Below, one piece after another: positions 1 to 47,301 of a stretch of DNA of 64,000 nt. The position numbers and the translations under genes were made by a program. Position 1 is the first letter of the stretch. Every line of letters begins with the position of its first letter. The DNA comes from Gymnothorax reevesii (taxonomy: Eukaryota; Chordata; Actinopteri; Anguilliformes; Muraenidae): positions 75,231,367 to 75,295,366 of the forward strand of contig CM056580.1 of assembly GCA_029721435.1 (NCBI GenBank). The letters run 5' to 3'. Under the pieces are notes generated by a model. It searched no databases. It worked only from the letters and a program-made list of their open reading frames with translations, and had not been told where the DNA came from.

Positions 1-35454
<35,454 letters not shown>

Positions 35455-35760
35455 GGTTCTAAAGTGGGGGGTACTGCTTAGGAAAGACAATAAATATAGA
35501 AGAAAAGAAGAGGAGGAATGAGATAGGGAGAGGGAGAGAGAGAAAATGGGAGGTTTAGGGGGGAAATGAGATCTCTCCGGAGGGCGGGTTTAAAAGCAGA
35601 GCTCAGCCTCTCCGTAATGTCTTGATTCTGGGGCAGTGATTCGTTCTTACAGTCGGACTCTGGGCCAGATATACAGCCAGAAAACTTTGCTAAAACGGAG
35701 ATCGTGGCAGACCGCACAATGGATAGAAATAGCCAAATCCCTTTTGTCTAGCCGCGTCCA
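35455..35760 (-). promoter_or_regulatory. Probable bmp1 5' UTR and core promoter
   Basis: Directly upstream of the bmp1 ATG. The minus strand shows a long pyrimidine-rich stretch (about 35480-35565). Further up, TTTTAAA with an adjoining CCCGCCC GC-box-like motif lies at about 35583-35600. A second AT-rich TATATTTATT lies nearer the ATG (about 35487-35497). Which of these sets the start site cannot be told from sequence. No splice acceptor suggesting a separate non-coding exon was recognised. Confidence 0.35.
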
Positions 35761-36260
35761 CGAAATGTAATCTCAAGAGACGTGTTTAAAGTAATACAAA
35801 CATGTCATAAACGTCTCGGGAAAAAATAACAATCCAATATTTCGACTCGTCTCATTCATTTTAGACATTGGAAAAATTGGAAAAGCACCACCAAACATAA
35901 GATAGCCTGATTCGCCGTACCAGTGCCAATAACCCTGGCACATGAGTTAAGCTGCGAAAATTTATTAATTCATCAAATTAACAAATGTCCGGTTCTCTGA
36001 CCAAATTATTCTTCGATAGGCTATTTGACTATCAGTTAGTTTATCTAAAGTATCCACAAAAGTAGAACTTCCAACAAGTAGTTGTGGTCAACTGACGGTA
36101 TAAAAAGTTGTGCGCTTAACCTATTCTCCACAGAAAATGTCAATTAAATGCTGGGCCTTTCTACTGTATAAACCTATTTTTGACATGAGCTCACATAATT
36201 TTACCTCATGTAGATGCCCATTGTAATTTAGCGGCGAAACACAGATTTTGTATAAGTATA

Positions 36261-36295
36261 CTTAAGTAAGTAAGTAAGTAAATAAATAAATAAAT
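36261..36295. repeat. (TAAG)n-(TAAA)n microsatellite
   Basis: Tetranucleotide array switching from TAAG to TAAA. Confidence 0.9.
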
Positions 36296-36683
36296 GCATA
36301 GAAGGGTAGGCGTTAGCCTGAAACCGGTATTTCACCGAGCAAGATACAGCACGTTCTTTTCCCAGTGACATATTTAATGGAATGGAATGTCTTAATTGAG
36401 AGTTACTCGGGATCAATCCAATTCTAAGCAAGAATAGTCGCGAAGCTTTTTTGAGATTATAAAATCACGAATAATGCAAACAGTAATTCCACCTACAGCA
36501 AAATTAACTTACAAGCTCAGGTGGATATTCCTCATTCCTCGATTACACCCTCACAGCAAATTCATATGCTCGCAATTACCTCTTGTGTTAAAATGTATAA
36601 ATGTATCCGATGAAATAAGAAAAATTTTTTAGAGTGTAAGCAGTTGTCCCCCAGCTTATTGTAACAACTTGAGATGCTATTGT

Positions 36684-36710
36684 TTGATTGTTTGTTTGTT
36701 TGTTTGTTTA
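36684..36710. repeat. (GTTT)n microsatellite
   Basis: Six or so GTTT units. Confidence 0.85.
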
Positions 36711-36812
36711 GCCCTTCAGATTTCTGAATGTCAGCTGTTTAGCCAATCAAGGCTTTTAGCCTAAGCTGTGACAGATTATTTTTAAATTCCTCAAAAGTTT
36801 AGATGATAACCC

Positions 36813-36813
<1 letters not shown>

Positions 36814-36845
<32 letters not shown>

Positions 36846-36863
36846 TATTTCTTTCTTTCTTTC
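36814..36863. repeat. (TTTC)n microsatellite
   Basis: About 12 TTTC units with one TTTA interruption. Confidence 0.95.
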
Positions 36864-39800
36864 CCGGGTCCTTAGCCTTGATGGGGGGGTAGTCCTATTA
36901 CTCAGGTAGTCACACTTTTTATGAATTACTTGTCATAGTCAATACATGTTCTGATGATGCATTTACGCAAGATCTGAAACCACACCTTATACGCAGCTGC
37001 AGCTCTTAATCATCTCAGTTTGACATACTTTCAGCAGGCATCACATCCAAGGGTGAAACATTTAATTTATGACTAGAGGACAGAACAACTTAAACGCTTG
37101 CATCCACTAGATTAGAATATATTTTATTCACGGCACATTATGGGGGGGGAGGGATTGGGCCCCTTAGATTGCTTCCGAGATGAGATCCCTTCTGTATTTG
37201 CCACTAGTAAGGCTGAGGAATGATCAGCAAATGATCATTCGCCGTTGGACACTCTCATCCCTCCATAGACATTCTGGACTCAAATTTCCACAGAGGTCAC
37301 ATGAGAAAACAGAGTGATGAACAAGGTGAACTATTGACCTGACTTACATACTTGGTTGCATGTGAGGCATGTTCTATATCAAATTCTGTGCATGCAGTGT
37401 AAATTCAACGCTGCCTGGGTATTTGCCCGTTTGGATCACTGACATTTTTGAGAATGAAATGTCCTGAGGGTTGGCAATTCTGCGCCCGCAGAGGTAAGCA
37501 TTTTGTTGCCTTTGTCTTTGGCTCACTAATGGCCAGGATCCCATTGGCTACTCCAACATTCTCCAAATCCTATCTTAATCCTCCCAGTATCTAATTGGTT
37601 ACATGATCCAGCATTTGTTTTACACAAGGGTACATTAATTTACCCCTTATTTGCTTGGAATTCAATTTTTTTTGATCATACAATGTTCTCTGAAAAGAAT
37701 AGTGATATGAATGGCTTCATTATCAGAAATAATCACTCATTTGATAGGTTGCAAGGTGTTTCTGCGGCAGAAGTCCGCCTGGTTTACTTGAGAGATGAAC
37801 ATAAATGAAATGTGATCTCCTGTATGGAAGATTCCTTTCAGTTTTAGTCTTATGCATAGAATCCTCTGGCAATTTTTCATTACCCTGGTAAGGTCTGAGT
37901 GAACAGAAGAATCCCTGCATTCAGCTAAAAGTCATCATAGCCATTTCACCCGCAGCAGTTATAAAGTCTAATGCTGCCTAATGCCTCTCAAATTTGCAGC
38001 AGGGATTACAGGGATTTTGGTTTTTATGAATGTAATTATGAATGGAGAAAGGCAGCATGTCAAATGTTTCCCCGTGACATCATAAAAATATGCATTTAAT
38101 ATGAAATGATGTATCTCAGCGTGTTTATCTGCAGAAAGTTGATTGGATTATACGTATTTCAAAGATCGCATGATACTTGAATTTAATGAGTGTGCAGTAC
38201 TCTGTGCAAACCACACACCATGAGTGTATATACCAATGCATTGATCAATGTGAGTTCCTAGATGTGTGTGCCATCTAGTTTAACCATGAGTGCCGATATG
38301 GGTCCCAAACGTATTTTCATACATTAATAAGCAGTGTTGGTAATGACCGTCCCCAGCTTGTGGAGTGAGAAAGACTATACGAATAATTAAATCCAGCTTT
38401 GCTTCATGGGGCTCAGATTAGGCGCATTAATTATTCATAGGATGTCTATTTATAGAAACCTGCGGCTCATTCATTCATTTATTGCTCGCTCTAAAAGAGG
38501 CGCCTCTGTACATGGCCAGTCTCTGGCCAGTTGATTTACATGGTCAGTCTCACTGAAAATAATGCTCTCTATGTATCTGAGTGCACTCTTTTATTTTGAA
38601 AAACATGACCCATGCATTTTTTTATTAGTATTCATCCATTAGCTTCAATTCAATCCATTTTCCGAGACGCTATCCTTGTTTTTATCATTGACTTCAGTTC
38701 AACGCCACCGATAGTCATTCAATTTAAAACCCTTATGGACAAACATAAACTCCTCTTAGCGTTCCATTGGAATGTACGGCTCTGGCAATGTATATCTGTT
38801 TCCGCTACAACAAAGCAAAGGGTCTGTTAGATTTTAGAGCACCACAGCTGTTCTCTTTTAAGTGTGGGGGGCTGTTGAGGAATTCTGCCTCAGCAGCTAA
38901 AAAAAAAGAAAGAAATAATCCTTTCCACTCCCCCCTTGTCCTAATTCGTTTGTCAGTTGCGGTATTGTGCAACTTCTACATAGCATGAACTGCTCATTGG
39001 TATTGATGCAGTCGCAGTCAAACTCCCCTGCTCTCCATTTTGATTGATTGACTTTTCATTAAATAAGGTTTTTTTTTTAGCAAATACTTGAAGTTGAAAA
39101 TTACATTTATCTATGGAACAATAAATGTGTTAAGGTACCTAATTGCTGTACAGCAACATCTGAAAGCCTGTCAGTGCTCCTGAGGTGTCGGACATGCTTA
39201 ACACATTTAAATAAAAAATGACCGACTTAATCTTTGATTAGTATATCCACCTAAAAAATTGCCATAAAGGCAAATTGTTGCATTATTTGGGATTCAATAT
39301 ATAGGGAAGTGTTCACACAGAAACAAGCTACACCTTAATTATCAAGGAATGCGCAAGCTGTTTTCAACAAAACATTCAGCCAGCAGTTGTCTTTTAAGAG
39401 GGGTTTGACATGACTAGCAGATGGTCCTGACTCCTTTTCAGGAAAAAACAAAGTAATGAAAAGGACACAGCTTGGCACAGTAAAAAGTACGCTCTGTGAT
39501 GAAAAGACACATATAATGATTACATATTTGTTTAATGGACCCATATTATGGAAAATATTTTGTCCCAGTTCAGTCCACCGGTACTGCTGTCTCAACCTCC
39601 ATAAGAAGGTTGATGTTGAGGACTCCCATGTTTGGCTGTTTGAGTCCCCCTCTCTGATTCAGCATTTCAAACATGTGGTTTGACATTCGTACTGTTTTCA
39701 ATAACACAAACAGATCTGCTCCACGTAGGTCATGCCTCTCAGCTCTGCTTTTGTGCCCTGCTCCCCCCCGCAGCCTTGCTCAACCTCCCCGACTCTCTCT

Positions 39801-41589
39801 TCGTTGTATCACTAATGTTTTGGGGTTTTTTTCACGTTTGTCATGGAAAACATCCTGGCTGCATTTAAATAGTCAAAAAATTGCGTCCTATTGCCTAATT
39901 CCCAACCAATTTTCCTAAACCTTGATGGAAAACGTCATGCGGTAAAGGAAAGGTGCAAAGAGGAAGACAATCACGCTAATGAGAGAATCCAAATGCACTT
40001 ACACCAGGTGATGTGACGATGCGTCTCTTGTCTGTCATGTTCTGCTGTCTTTGGCCAGATAGATGGTCGTCGCTCTAAAGACTGCTGCCGCACGCAATTG
40101 TGGGGCAGCGCTTTCTCCTTTCCTTTCGAAAAGGATGGTTCAGTGTACCCTATGCTAAAGGTGATAAGTTTGGAAGCACTGAAGCACCTTTCGTTTACAT
40201 TTAGAGAAGTCAAATACACTTATCATGGCTGCCATGTAAATAATTCTGGGTCATTTTCTGGCGATAGGAACTTTCCTTGGCAAAAAGACTTTGAATGCAG
40301 CCTCTGGCTACAGTTAATCCATGGCTGCTTGTGTGAGCTCGTGAATGTATACAGTGCGCTGTTTTTCGTTCAAGCTCTTGCTGAAGCACAGCTCAATTCC
40401 AAGTTTCCAAAAAGAAACTGTAGACCTTGAATCTGTTGCAAAGTATTTCTGATTATTATCAATATTCAAACTGAATTTCAGGTGTATAATCTTGTTTGGT
40501 GACCGCATATCGTGCTAAGTTGTTTAGTGTAAGTGCCATCCTCAAAATTGCATAGCCTGAACACATTACCTTCCATATTCATTATGTGATTTACAGCAAA
40601 ATCATTTGATGTGAATTAAGAGACTGTGGCTAGTTTAGCCTGAAGATTCTGATGTACAGATTTGTCGTTGGCTATTGACACGCTTGCTACTGTTTTCCCT
40701 CCAAAATAGTTCTGGTTCTTGAACCGGTTCCGTTCAAAATTCTTTGAGCCATTGATCACTCAACCAAACTGGTCCACATTCCCACCAGTTTTTAGTGGAA
40801 CCAATGCATCATCAATGAAGGGCAACCTACTATGTTTTTAGTTCCTATTCTGAAAAAAATTTTGGGGTTCTGTGTCTAATTATTTTTGGGGTAAAGGCTC
40901 TGAATGGGTCAGAATTAGACACGCGAGCAGGAATTGAACAGTTTCCTTGCCCATGTGAAAGGCCAACAGTGTCGGAAGCTGCCAGCTCCGTCCACCAGAC
41001 TGAGTAGAGCTCATTATGGCAGAGAAGACACTTACTCAAACAGCCTGTTTTTCAGAGGAGAGAGAATGACAGGCAGCAATGGACCTGGAAATGCCAGATT
41101 TTTTATGGAGTTTTTTTGCTGAAATGTTTATAAATCTCCCTTTCTGGCCATCCAACAACATAATAAATTGCCAAAATTCAACGCATGGACCTTTTAAATG
41201 CTTATTTTTTTTATCATGATGGATTCAGTTGTCACACAAACCAAAGTTGCTCATATAAGCACAGGTTCACCAGCAATAATATGAGATACGATGACTGAGG
41301 AAAAAGTCCAGACTTAAGTTCCATTAGCAGTGAGAGAAGCTGAAAAGAGGCATATCTTCTGGGGGGGAGGCCTTACATGAACCTGTTCAACAATTGCACT
41401 TTGTATTCCACCTGGAGATCAGCTGTCTGAGCTTGGCGACAGGTGGTTTACACATGGATAATACCGGATTCAGCAGCTGAATGAGCACGGTCTTAGTGCC
41501 TCTGGTGGTATGCATCAGATGACCCAGGGCCTTGTGAGTCTGATTTGCTTTCTCTGCTGCCACAAGGGAATATAGCAGTTTGAACATTA

Positions 41590-41714
41590 AATATCACATC
41601 TTTGTAGTGGACTCAATTGAATACAGGTCAAAAAAGATTTAATACAAATAATTGTATTCTGTTTTAATTCACGTTTTACACAATGTCCCAACTTCATTAG
41701 AATTGGGGTTTGTA
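41590..41714. mobile_element. Right end of a Tc1-like element
   Basis: TCAATTGAATACAGGTC, AATAATTGTATTCTGTTTTA and AATGTCCCAACTTCATTAGA followed by ATTGGGGTTTGTA form the right terminal repeat of the family also seen at 10176-11779. No matching left end was found upstream, so it is truncated; the span 41220-41590 is otherwise unclassified. Confidence 0.65.
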
Positions 41715-43693
41715 GAATTGCACAGTCTTCAAATAAAACATGGCAATAAGGGGAAAAAAAATGAAATTAACCCTGTTCAAAACTGTGCATACCCTTAGTT
41801 CTTAATACTGTGTACTGGCCCCTTTAGCATCAATAACAGTGTGCAGTCTTTTGTGATAGTTGGCAATGAGGCCCCTAATTTCCTCAGGAGGTATAACTGC
41901 TCATTCTTCCTTGCAAAACGCCTCTAGCTCCTGCAAATTTTTTGGTCGTCTTGCATAAACTGCAAGTTCATGCAAGACGTTAGTTCACCAGATTGGATGG
42001 AAGGAGCAAGAGTCCTGGTACATGGGTTATATGGAGCAAAAGGAAGGAGGTGTAGAAACCTAAATTATCTTCGCTACCTGATTGCTACTACAACAGACAA
42101 ACCAGCTGCCCAACTGCCACCCACGGAAGACGCTTTCAATCAGCATGCATTGAGGGCCAGATATCGGTATCAGACATTAGTCTGATGTCACATCCTCAAA
42201 CCAGATAAGGAGGATCCTACTGTCTGTGGATGGTTCTGTGATGAGTCTGGACTTGACCCCACTCTGTTTACCAATGAGCCCGCACCAGCAGAAATTAGAG
42301 ACTTGACAAATCTCTATTGCAGTGATGAAGGGTGCAAAAATGGAGCCTTGTGTACTTGCCGGCCTGAATTGCATTGAGATTTGTGAGTGTGGGGATGATT
42401 GTTCCAATGCACTGCCTCCCCCAACAGATTATCTTTATGATGAAACAGAAACATTGGTGTAAGACTGAAAAAATAACTCTTCAGCATATTCATGCCCCCT
42501 TCCCCCCTTCCAAGACTGCTACGAGATTTTCAAGGCTCGCCTGTGAATTTCATTCTGTTCAGTACAGAACCAATGGATGAGTAAAGCCTGTCCATCTATG
42601 GCAGTATAGGGTCCTTTTCAATGGACTAGTAACAATCATCCTTTGTGCACCAAACCCTTCAACCCCAGGAGGCGGTCGCACAGGCTTTTAATGAAGCAGT
42701 CTTTGAAAAGAGAAGGTACAGTATATCACTGAACTTTCTGTTGTCTGTAAGACAATTATTATACTTGAAGTTACATTCCCAAAGTTTTATAAAAGTATGG
42801 AAGTCTTTTGTAAATGAGCACTGCTACATAGTGGCTTTAATGAAATTAACCAACATTGAAATAACACTTCATTTCATGTATGTTCCTGTAAAGGAATGGG
42901 TAAATAAATGGTTATACCCCCTTAAATAATAATACGTTTTAGCCTTAGCTGCTGGGTGAATGATTTCCCCAATTTCAACTCTGAATACCTCCAAAAAGAA
43001 TACAATTTTGCCGCTCTATAAGTATGCAACTGCTTTCTGGCTGGAAAATAGATAGAGTGAAAAATGTCCTAACTCGGCCAGCTAAATCATTGTGATCATG
43101 CAGTTCCCAAAACCTCAATGTGTATAGAATTCCAGTATGCCTTGCATCAGGGATCAACATTTGACTGGAATCTTAAATGGATAGTGATTTCAGAGCAATT
43201 CTATGATAAAAGTGCTGTGAAATATGGGCCCTCTCATGGAAGGAAAGGGGTTAAACTGACATTTTAAAGTAACTACAAGTTAAGAACAGCCCTGAAAATC
43301 ATTAAGTTGATTGTTGCCCAATAAATGACACCAATATTTTCAGCTAAAATCCTGAAATGTGTCAGTACTGGCTCCTTATCTCATACGGTTTCAGGTAAAT
43401 ATGTTGGCTTGCAGCATACAAGGGGTTAATTTACATGGTGGCACACCTTTAAAATTTGTACTGTGGACATTTTTTATTACTAAACATCCATATGAACAAT
43501 TAAAAACAGGTTCCGCTTTGTTCTACTGCTTGGAGGGATATTCAACTTTTTTAGCTCCCTTGGCCACTGCACTAAAGGTGTTTTTACTTAAATAAAAGAC
43601 AAGTTTTCTGCATGATGGGTCATATTTTTAATTTAAATGCAAACATTTTGCGAATTCAGCTAGGGTATGCAAACTTATGAGCAGAACTGTGTA
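41715..43693 (-). mobile_element. Tc1-like ends enclosing a foreign segment
   Basis: 41811-41975 encodes on the minus strand the C-terminal tail of a Tc1 transposase (RRPKNLQELEAF; PPEEIRGLIANYHKRLH; stop). At 43600-43693 the outer terminal repeat CAGTTCTGCTCATAAGTTTG (reversed) ends at TA. The expected catalytic core between them is absent. In its place about 1.6 kb of unrelated DNA carries the Cys-rich remnant at 41970-42470. Either a later insertion plus deletion or a captured segment would explain this. Confidence 0.5.
41970..42470 (+). pseudogene. Cys-rich tail of an uncharacterised repeat-associated protein, frameshifted
   Basis: The plus frame reads NLNYLRYL, then LPPTEDAFNQHALRARY, a stretch typical of the C-terminal part of large uncharacterised animal proteins (those with a GFHALTGCDTTS-type core). 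After a stop, another frame gives LFTNEPAPAEIRDL, LYCSDEGCKNGALCTCR and, after one more shift, CIEICECGDDCSN. This CxC-rich pattern is the end of that family. At least two lesions make it a pseudogene. Function of the family is not known to me. Confidence 0.55.
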
Positions 43694-43708
43694 CTGTTCA
43701 GCGATGAC

Positions 43709-44620
43709 TACAGTGCTGTGAAAAAGTATTTGCCCCCTTCCTGATTTCTTATTTTTCTGCATATTTGTCACACTTAAATGTTTCAGATCATCATTTTAAT
43801 ATTAGACAAAGATGACACAAATAAAGACAAATTGCAGTTTTTAAATTATAATATAATTTATTGACAAAAAAGCTATCCAAACCTACCTGGCCCTGTGTGA
43901 AAAAGTCATTGTCCCCTAAACCTAATAACTGGTTGTGCCACCCTCGGTGACAACAACTGCAATCAAGCGTTTGCGATAAGTGGTCAATGAGTCTTTTTGG
44001 CCCACTTTTCTTTGCAGAGTTGTTTTAACTCAGCCACATTGGAGGGTTTTTGAGCATTAACGGCCTGTTTAAGGTCATGCCACAGCATCTCAATTGGATT
44101 TAAGTCGAAACTTTGACTAGGCCATCCAAAACCTTAATTTTGTTTGTTTTTTTTAGCCATTCAGAAGTGGACTTGCTGGTGTGTTTCTGATCATTGTCCT
44201 GCTGGATAACCCAAGTACGCTAGAGCTTGAGGTCATGAACTGAGGGTTGGACATTCTCCTTCAGGATTTTCTAGTACAGAGCAGAATTCATAGTTCCATC
44301 AATAACGGGAAGTCGTCCAGGTCCTAAAGCAGCAAAGCAGACCCAGACCATCACACTACCACCCCCATGTTTAACTGTTGGTTTACTGTTCTTTTTATGA
44401 AATGTTGAGTTAGTTTTCTGCCGGATGTAACGGGACTCGCACCTTCCAAAAAGTTCAGCTTTTGTCTCGTCGGTCCACAGAATATATTCCCAAAAGTCTT
44501 GGGGATCATCAAGATGTTTTTTGGAATATGTGAGATGAGTCTTTGTGTTCCTTTTGGTCTGCAGTGGTTTTTGCCTTGGAGCTCTCCCATGGATGCAATG
44601 AAAAGTCCCATAGAGCTTAG
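43709..44620 (-). mobile_element. Tc1-like element, left part only (CAGTGCTGTGAAAAAGTATT family)
   Basis: Starts with TA and CAGTGCTGTGAAAAAGTATT. It continues through the decayed C-terminal and catalytic part of a minus-strand transposase (AATAACTGGTTGTGCCACCC; GCCACATTGGAGGGTTTTTG; CACACTACCACCCCCATGTT; AAAGTCTTGGGGATCATCAA). The match stops near 44605. The segment 44620-45000 that follows is not recognised. A second partial copy of the family lies at 59250-62708. Confidence 0.75.
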
Positions 44621-45144
44621 CTGTGAGTGGTTTTTTAATCTATAGGTATTGTGGGATCATATTCAGAAGCTGTGTGACGGCGACGTTTTTCATTTTTTCG
44701 TGGTACCTGGTCAAAGTTGGGTCCCACAACTCATTTTTTGAGCCGGGTTTCTGCCTTGGTTTCAAGACATGCATATCTTCTCATACATGCATAGACAGGG
44801 TGTAAAACTAAGATTTTGGCTCACTGGCCAATGGCAAGTGACCTCCAGAATTTTACTAGCCAAACATATTTTTCACCGGCCAAAAAATTCTTTCATTATT
44901 TGACTGGAAATATAAGCATTACCTAAATATAAGCATCACCTAAAGACGACAAGTATCAGTAGATATTCATTCACTTTATTTCATTTACAACTAGGCTTAT
45001 GCCGTCGGAGGCAACGGCTGGGGGGTATATCCCCGAACGCCCCCAATCAACCAATTCCCCAATCCTTGAATAGACCTTGAACAGACTTTCATTTGAACTT
45101 AATTTCAGGTCAATCGGTCAAATGGTTCTGAAGATACGGCCAAA

Positions 45145-45420
45145 ATGGTAATTTTCCATCACAAAGCGCCACCTGGTGGCAAAATATTGAACCATACAGG
45201 TATGATGTTATCACGTGACATGTTGTGAGGTCTTGACCTTGCAGTTGCACATAGTTTCATGCCAATTAGAGAAATAGTTCCAAAGATATAGCAAAAATTG
45301 TGAATTTTATGTGACAAAGCTCCACCTTGTGTCAAAATTTTGAACCAAGCAGGTATAATGTCATCGTGGGACACATCCTCAGGTCATGACCTTTCATTTG
45401 CACTTATACAAATATTTCCA
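45145..45420. repeat. Two tandem copies of a ~140-bp unit
   Basis: CACAAAGCGCCACCTGGTGG at 45160 recurs as GACAAAGCTCCACCTTGTGT at about 45301. Both are followed by AAATTTTGAACC-, CAGGTATAATGTCATC- and CATGACCTT-like blocks. Degenerate, non-coding. Confidence 0.7.
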
Positions 45421-45447
45421 GAGATATGATAAAAACAGTGATTTTTT

Positions 45448-45725
45448 CAGTTTTTGGCCCCTGGTGGCCAATCTAGAAATTGTAAATTGTCCAAAATCAG
45501 TTCTTCCTCTGTATAATACTTACTTATGTGCAAAACTTGGAATTTCTAATTGAAATATTATTGCATTTATCGCGTTAACATGTAAATCAGTTTTTGGCCC
45601 CTGGTGGCCAATCTAGAGATCGTAAATTGTCCAAAATCGAATCAGTTCTTCCTCTTTATGATACTTACGTGCAAAACTTGAAATTTGTAATTGAAATATT
45701 ACTGAAGTTATCGCGTTAACACGTA
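45448..45725. repeat. Two tandem copies of a 139-bp unit
   Basis: CAGTTTTTGGCCCCTGGTGG at 45450 recurs at 45589. Each is followed by CCAATCTAGA, GTAAATTGTCCAAAATC, CAGTTCTTCCTCT and a TTATCGCGTTAACA end. Bracketing this block, ATATCCCCGAACGCC occurs at about 45027 on the plus strand and at about 45778-45792 on the minus strand, hinting at one larger element from about 45000 to 45800. Confidence 0.75.
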
Positions 45726-46098
45726 GTGCGGCGGCAGCCGGACCAAAAACATAATATCCCCCGGAATGCCATTCGGCGTTCGGGGATATAATTATATTCA
45801 ACATTAAAGTTCATTTATAAATGCCGGAGGCAGTGACTGCAGTAACATTTTAAAAACAAAGACATATGCGCAGTTGTGGTTTTAAGGTAAACTACTATAC
45901 CTGTGGCTCAAATTCACCACCACATCATCATTATCCTCCATTTAAGAGGGACAGGACTGAGTCTGTGCATAACCTGCTTAGCAGGATACCAAACCAAAAT
46001 GTGTTTAACTTAAAACCAACAATCAGCAACTCACAGATTCACCACATCATCCTGGGTCTGTGTCACTGTCAACACACTCACTAGTACTACTGTGATCC

Positions 46099-46565
46099 TT
46101 ATAATTTGACGACAGGCGTTGAGGTGACTGGCTGGGAAGCACAGATGCTGTCTGCATGGCACCTTGAACATTTGTGATCTTTTATCGTTTCCAATTTCAT
46201 ATTTTTAGTTCCAGTGATGATGAGATTTGTTTTTTCTGGGCGTCTTTTGCGTATTTGGCACAAATGGTGCAGCTCATCTTGGTGTTGTCGTACGTTAGCC
46301 ATGTGCGTTGCTTCTCAGCTTCATCAACTCTCCAGCGTTCTTTAAAAGTACGAGCTTTAATGTTAGCGGTTGCTCCACTCGGTTCCCCAACTTCCCCTTC
46401 TTCTTGTTCTTTTTGGTCATCTGGTTTCTTTCTTTTTTCTGGTTCTTTTATCCCAGGTATATGTCTCCACATTTCTCGTTCCTTGTGAACCTCTGTTGTG
46501 ATCGCTGGAGAGAATGACTTTTTCGCGCTGTTGGCCTGAAGGAAGTGACGTACGCACGCACACAT
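46099..46565 (-). pseudogene. ZNF862-like (hAT-related) zinc-finger protein fragment
   Basis: Minus-strand frames 46565-46197 and 46302-46099 overlap. The first reads ARTFKERWRV, TWLTYDNTKMSCTICAKYAK. The second reads KTNLIITGTKNMKLETIKDH and SRCHADSICASQ. Together they give a C-x2-C...H-x4-H type TTF/BED-like finger at the N-terminus of the ZNF862-like proteins derived from hAT transposases. The break is in the middle of the finger, and downstream sequence (46098-45840) is full of stops. Non-functional fragment. Confidence 0.65.
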
Positions 46566-46822
46566 GTATAATCCAACGTCACGTTACGTAGGGCTTCGCA
46601 CAGTGAGCAGCGAGGGACTTTCGATAAGTCTCTAATACAAACCTAGGCTGTGACCATTTTGGTAATACAAGTCATTGTATTATGTCAAGTGTGACAGTCA
46701 AAGGTCACCAACAGTCGAGCTGAATGTCACAAAATGAAAGTTCATGTGTAACTTCCTTTAAGTCTGCGATACAAACTTAGGCTCTAGTCTGTTACCTTTT
46801 TAGTGATTTAAGTCATTGAATT

Positions 46823-47162
46823 GGGCGGCACGGTGGCACAGTGGTTAGCATTGCTGCCTCACAGCAAGACGGTCGTGGGTTTGAATCCGGCCTGGGGCCT
46901 TTCTGTGTGGAGTTTGCATGTTCTCCCCGTGTTGCGTGGGTTTTCGCCGGGCACTCCGGTTTCCTCCCACAGTCCAAAGACATGCATATCAGGCTAATTG
47001 GAGACACCAAATTGCCCATAGGTGTGAGAGTGAATGGTGTGTGCGCCCTGCGATGGATTGGCAAGCTGTTCAGGGTGGGTCCCTGCCTTTGCCCGTAATC
47101 AGCTGGGATAGGCTCCAGCTCGCCTAGTGAGGAATAAGTGGGTATAGAAAATGGATGGATGG
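46823..47162 (+). mobile_element. tRNA-derived SINE
   Basis: 340 bp flanked by a perfect 13-bp duplication AAGTCATTGAATT (46810-46822 and 47163-47175). The head has pol III promoter boxes: TGGCACAGTGGTTAGC (A box region) and GGGTTTGAATCC (B box). The body is a conserved fish repeat (TGCATGTTCTCCCCGTG; AGTCCAAAGACATGCA; GGATAGGCTCCAGCTCGCC). It ends in an ATGGATGGATGGA tail, the kind of tail mobilised by RTE-clade LINEs. Confidence 0.9.
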
Positions 47163-47301
47163 AAGTCATTGAATTTTCACTTGGTTAAGTTTGACCTTCA
47201 AAGGTCAATCTGAAGGCCACCAAATGAAAGCTCATACATGACTTCCTACACATCTCCAATAGAAACCTACACTCTATCTGTTACTATTTTGCTGAAATAA
47301 G

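Larger units (their letters stand above)
35761..41220. other. Upstream flank of bmp1, no gene recognised
   Basis: AT-rich DNA with microsatellites only. No ORF here resembles a known exon. Cis-regulatory elements for bmp1 are possible but not identifiable from the sequence alone. Confidence 0.6.

Noticed and set aside
38612..38830. Plus-strand frame with ILVFIIDFSSTPP, resembling the FxDFSSAF motif of LINE reverse transcriptases
   Set aside because: Only a handful of residues match, with no second RT motif or LINE tail nearby; too weak to call.
40098..40430. 110-codon plus-strand ORF as a host exon
   Set aside because: No recognisable domain, no clear splice sites in phase, and typical of chance ORFs in AT-rich DNA.
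40695..40860. GGTTCTTGAACCGG palindrome as a nuclear-receptor site or MITE end
   Set aside because: Single occurrence, no partner end or target duplication found.
46823..46890. tRNA gene at the SINE head
   Set aside because: Same reasoning: no cloverleaf end, and a 340-bp body with a GGAT tail follows.
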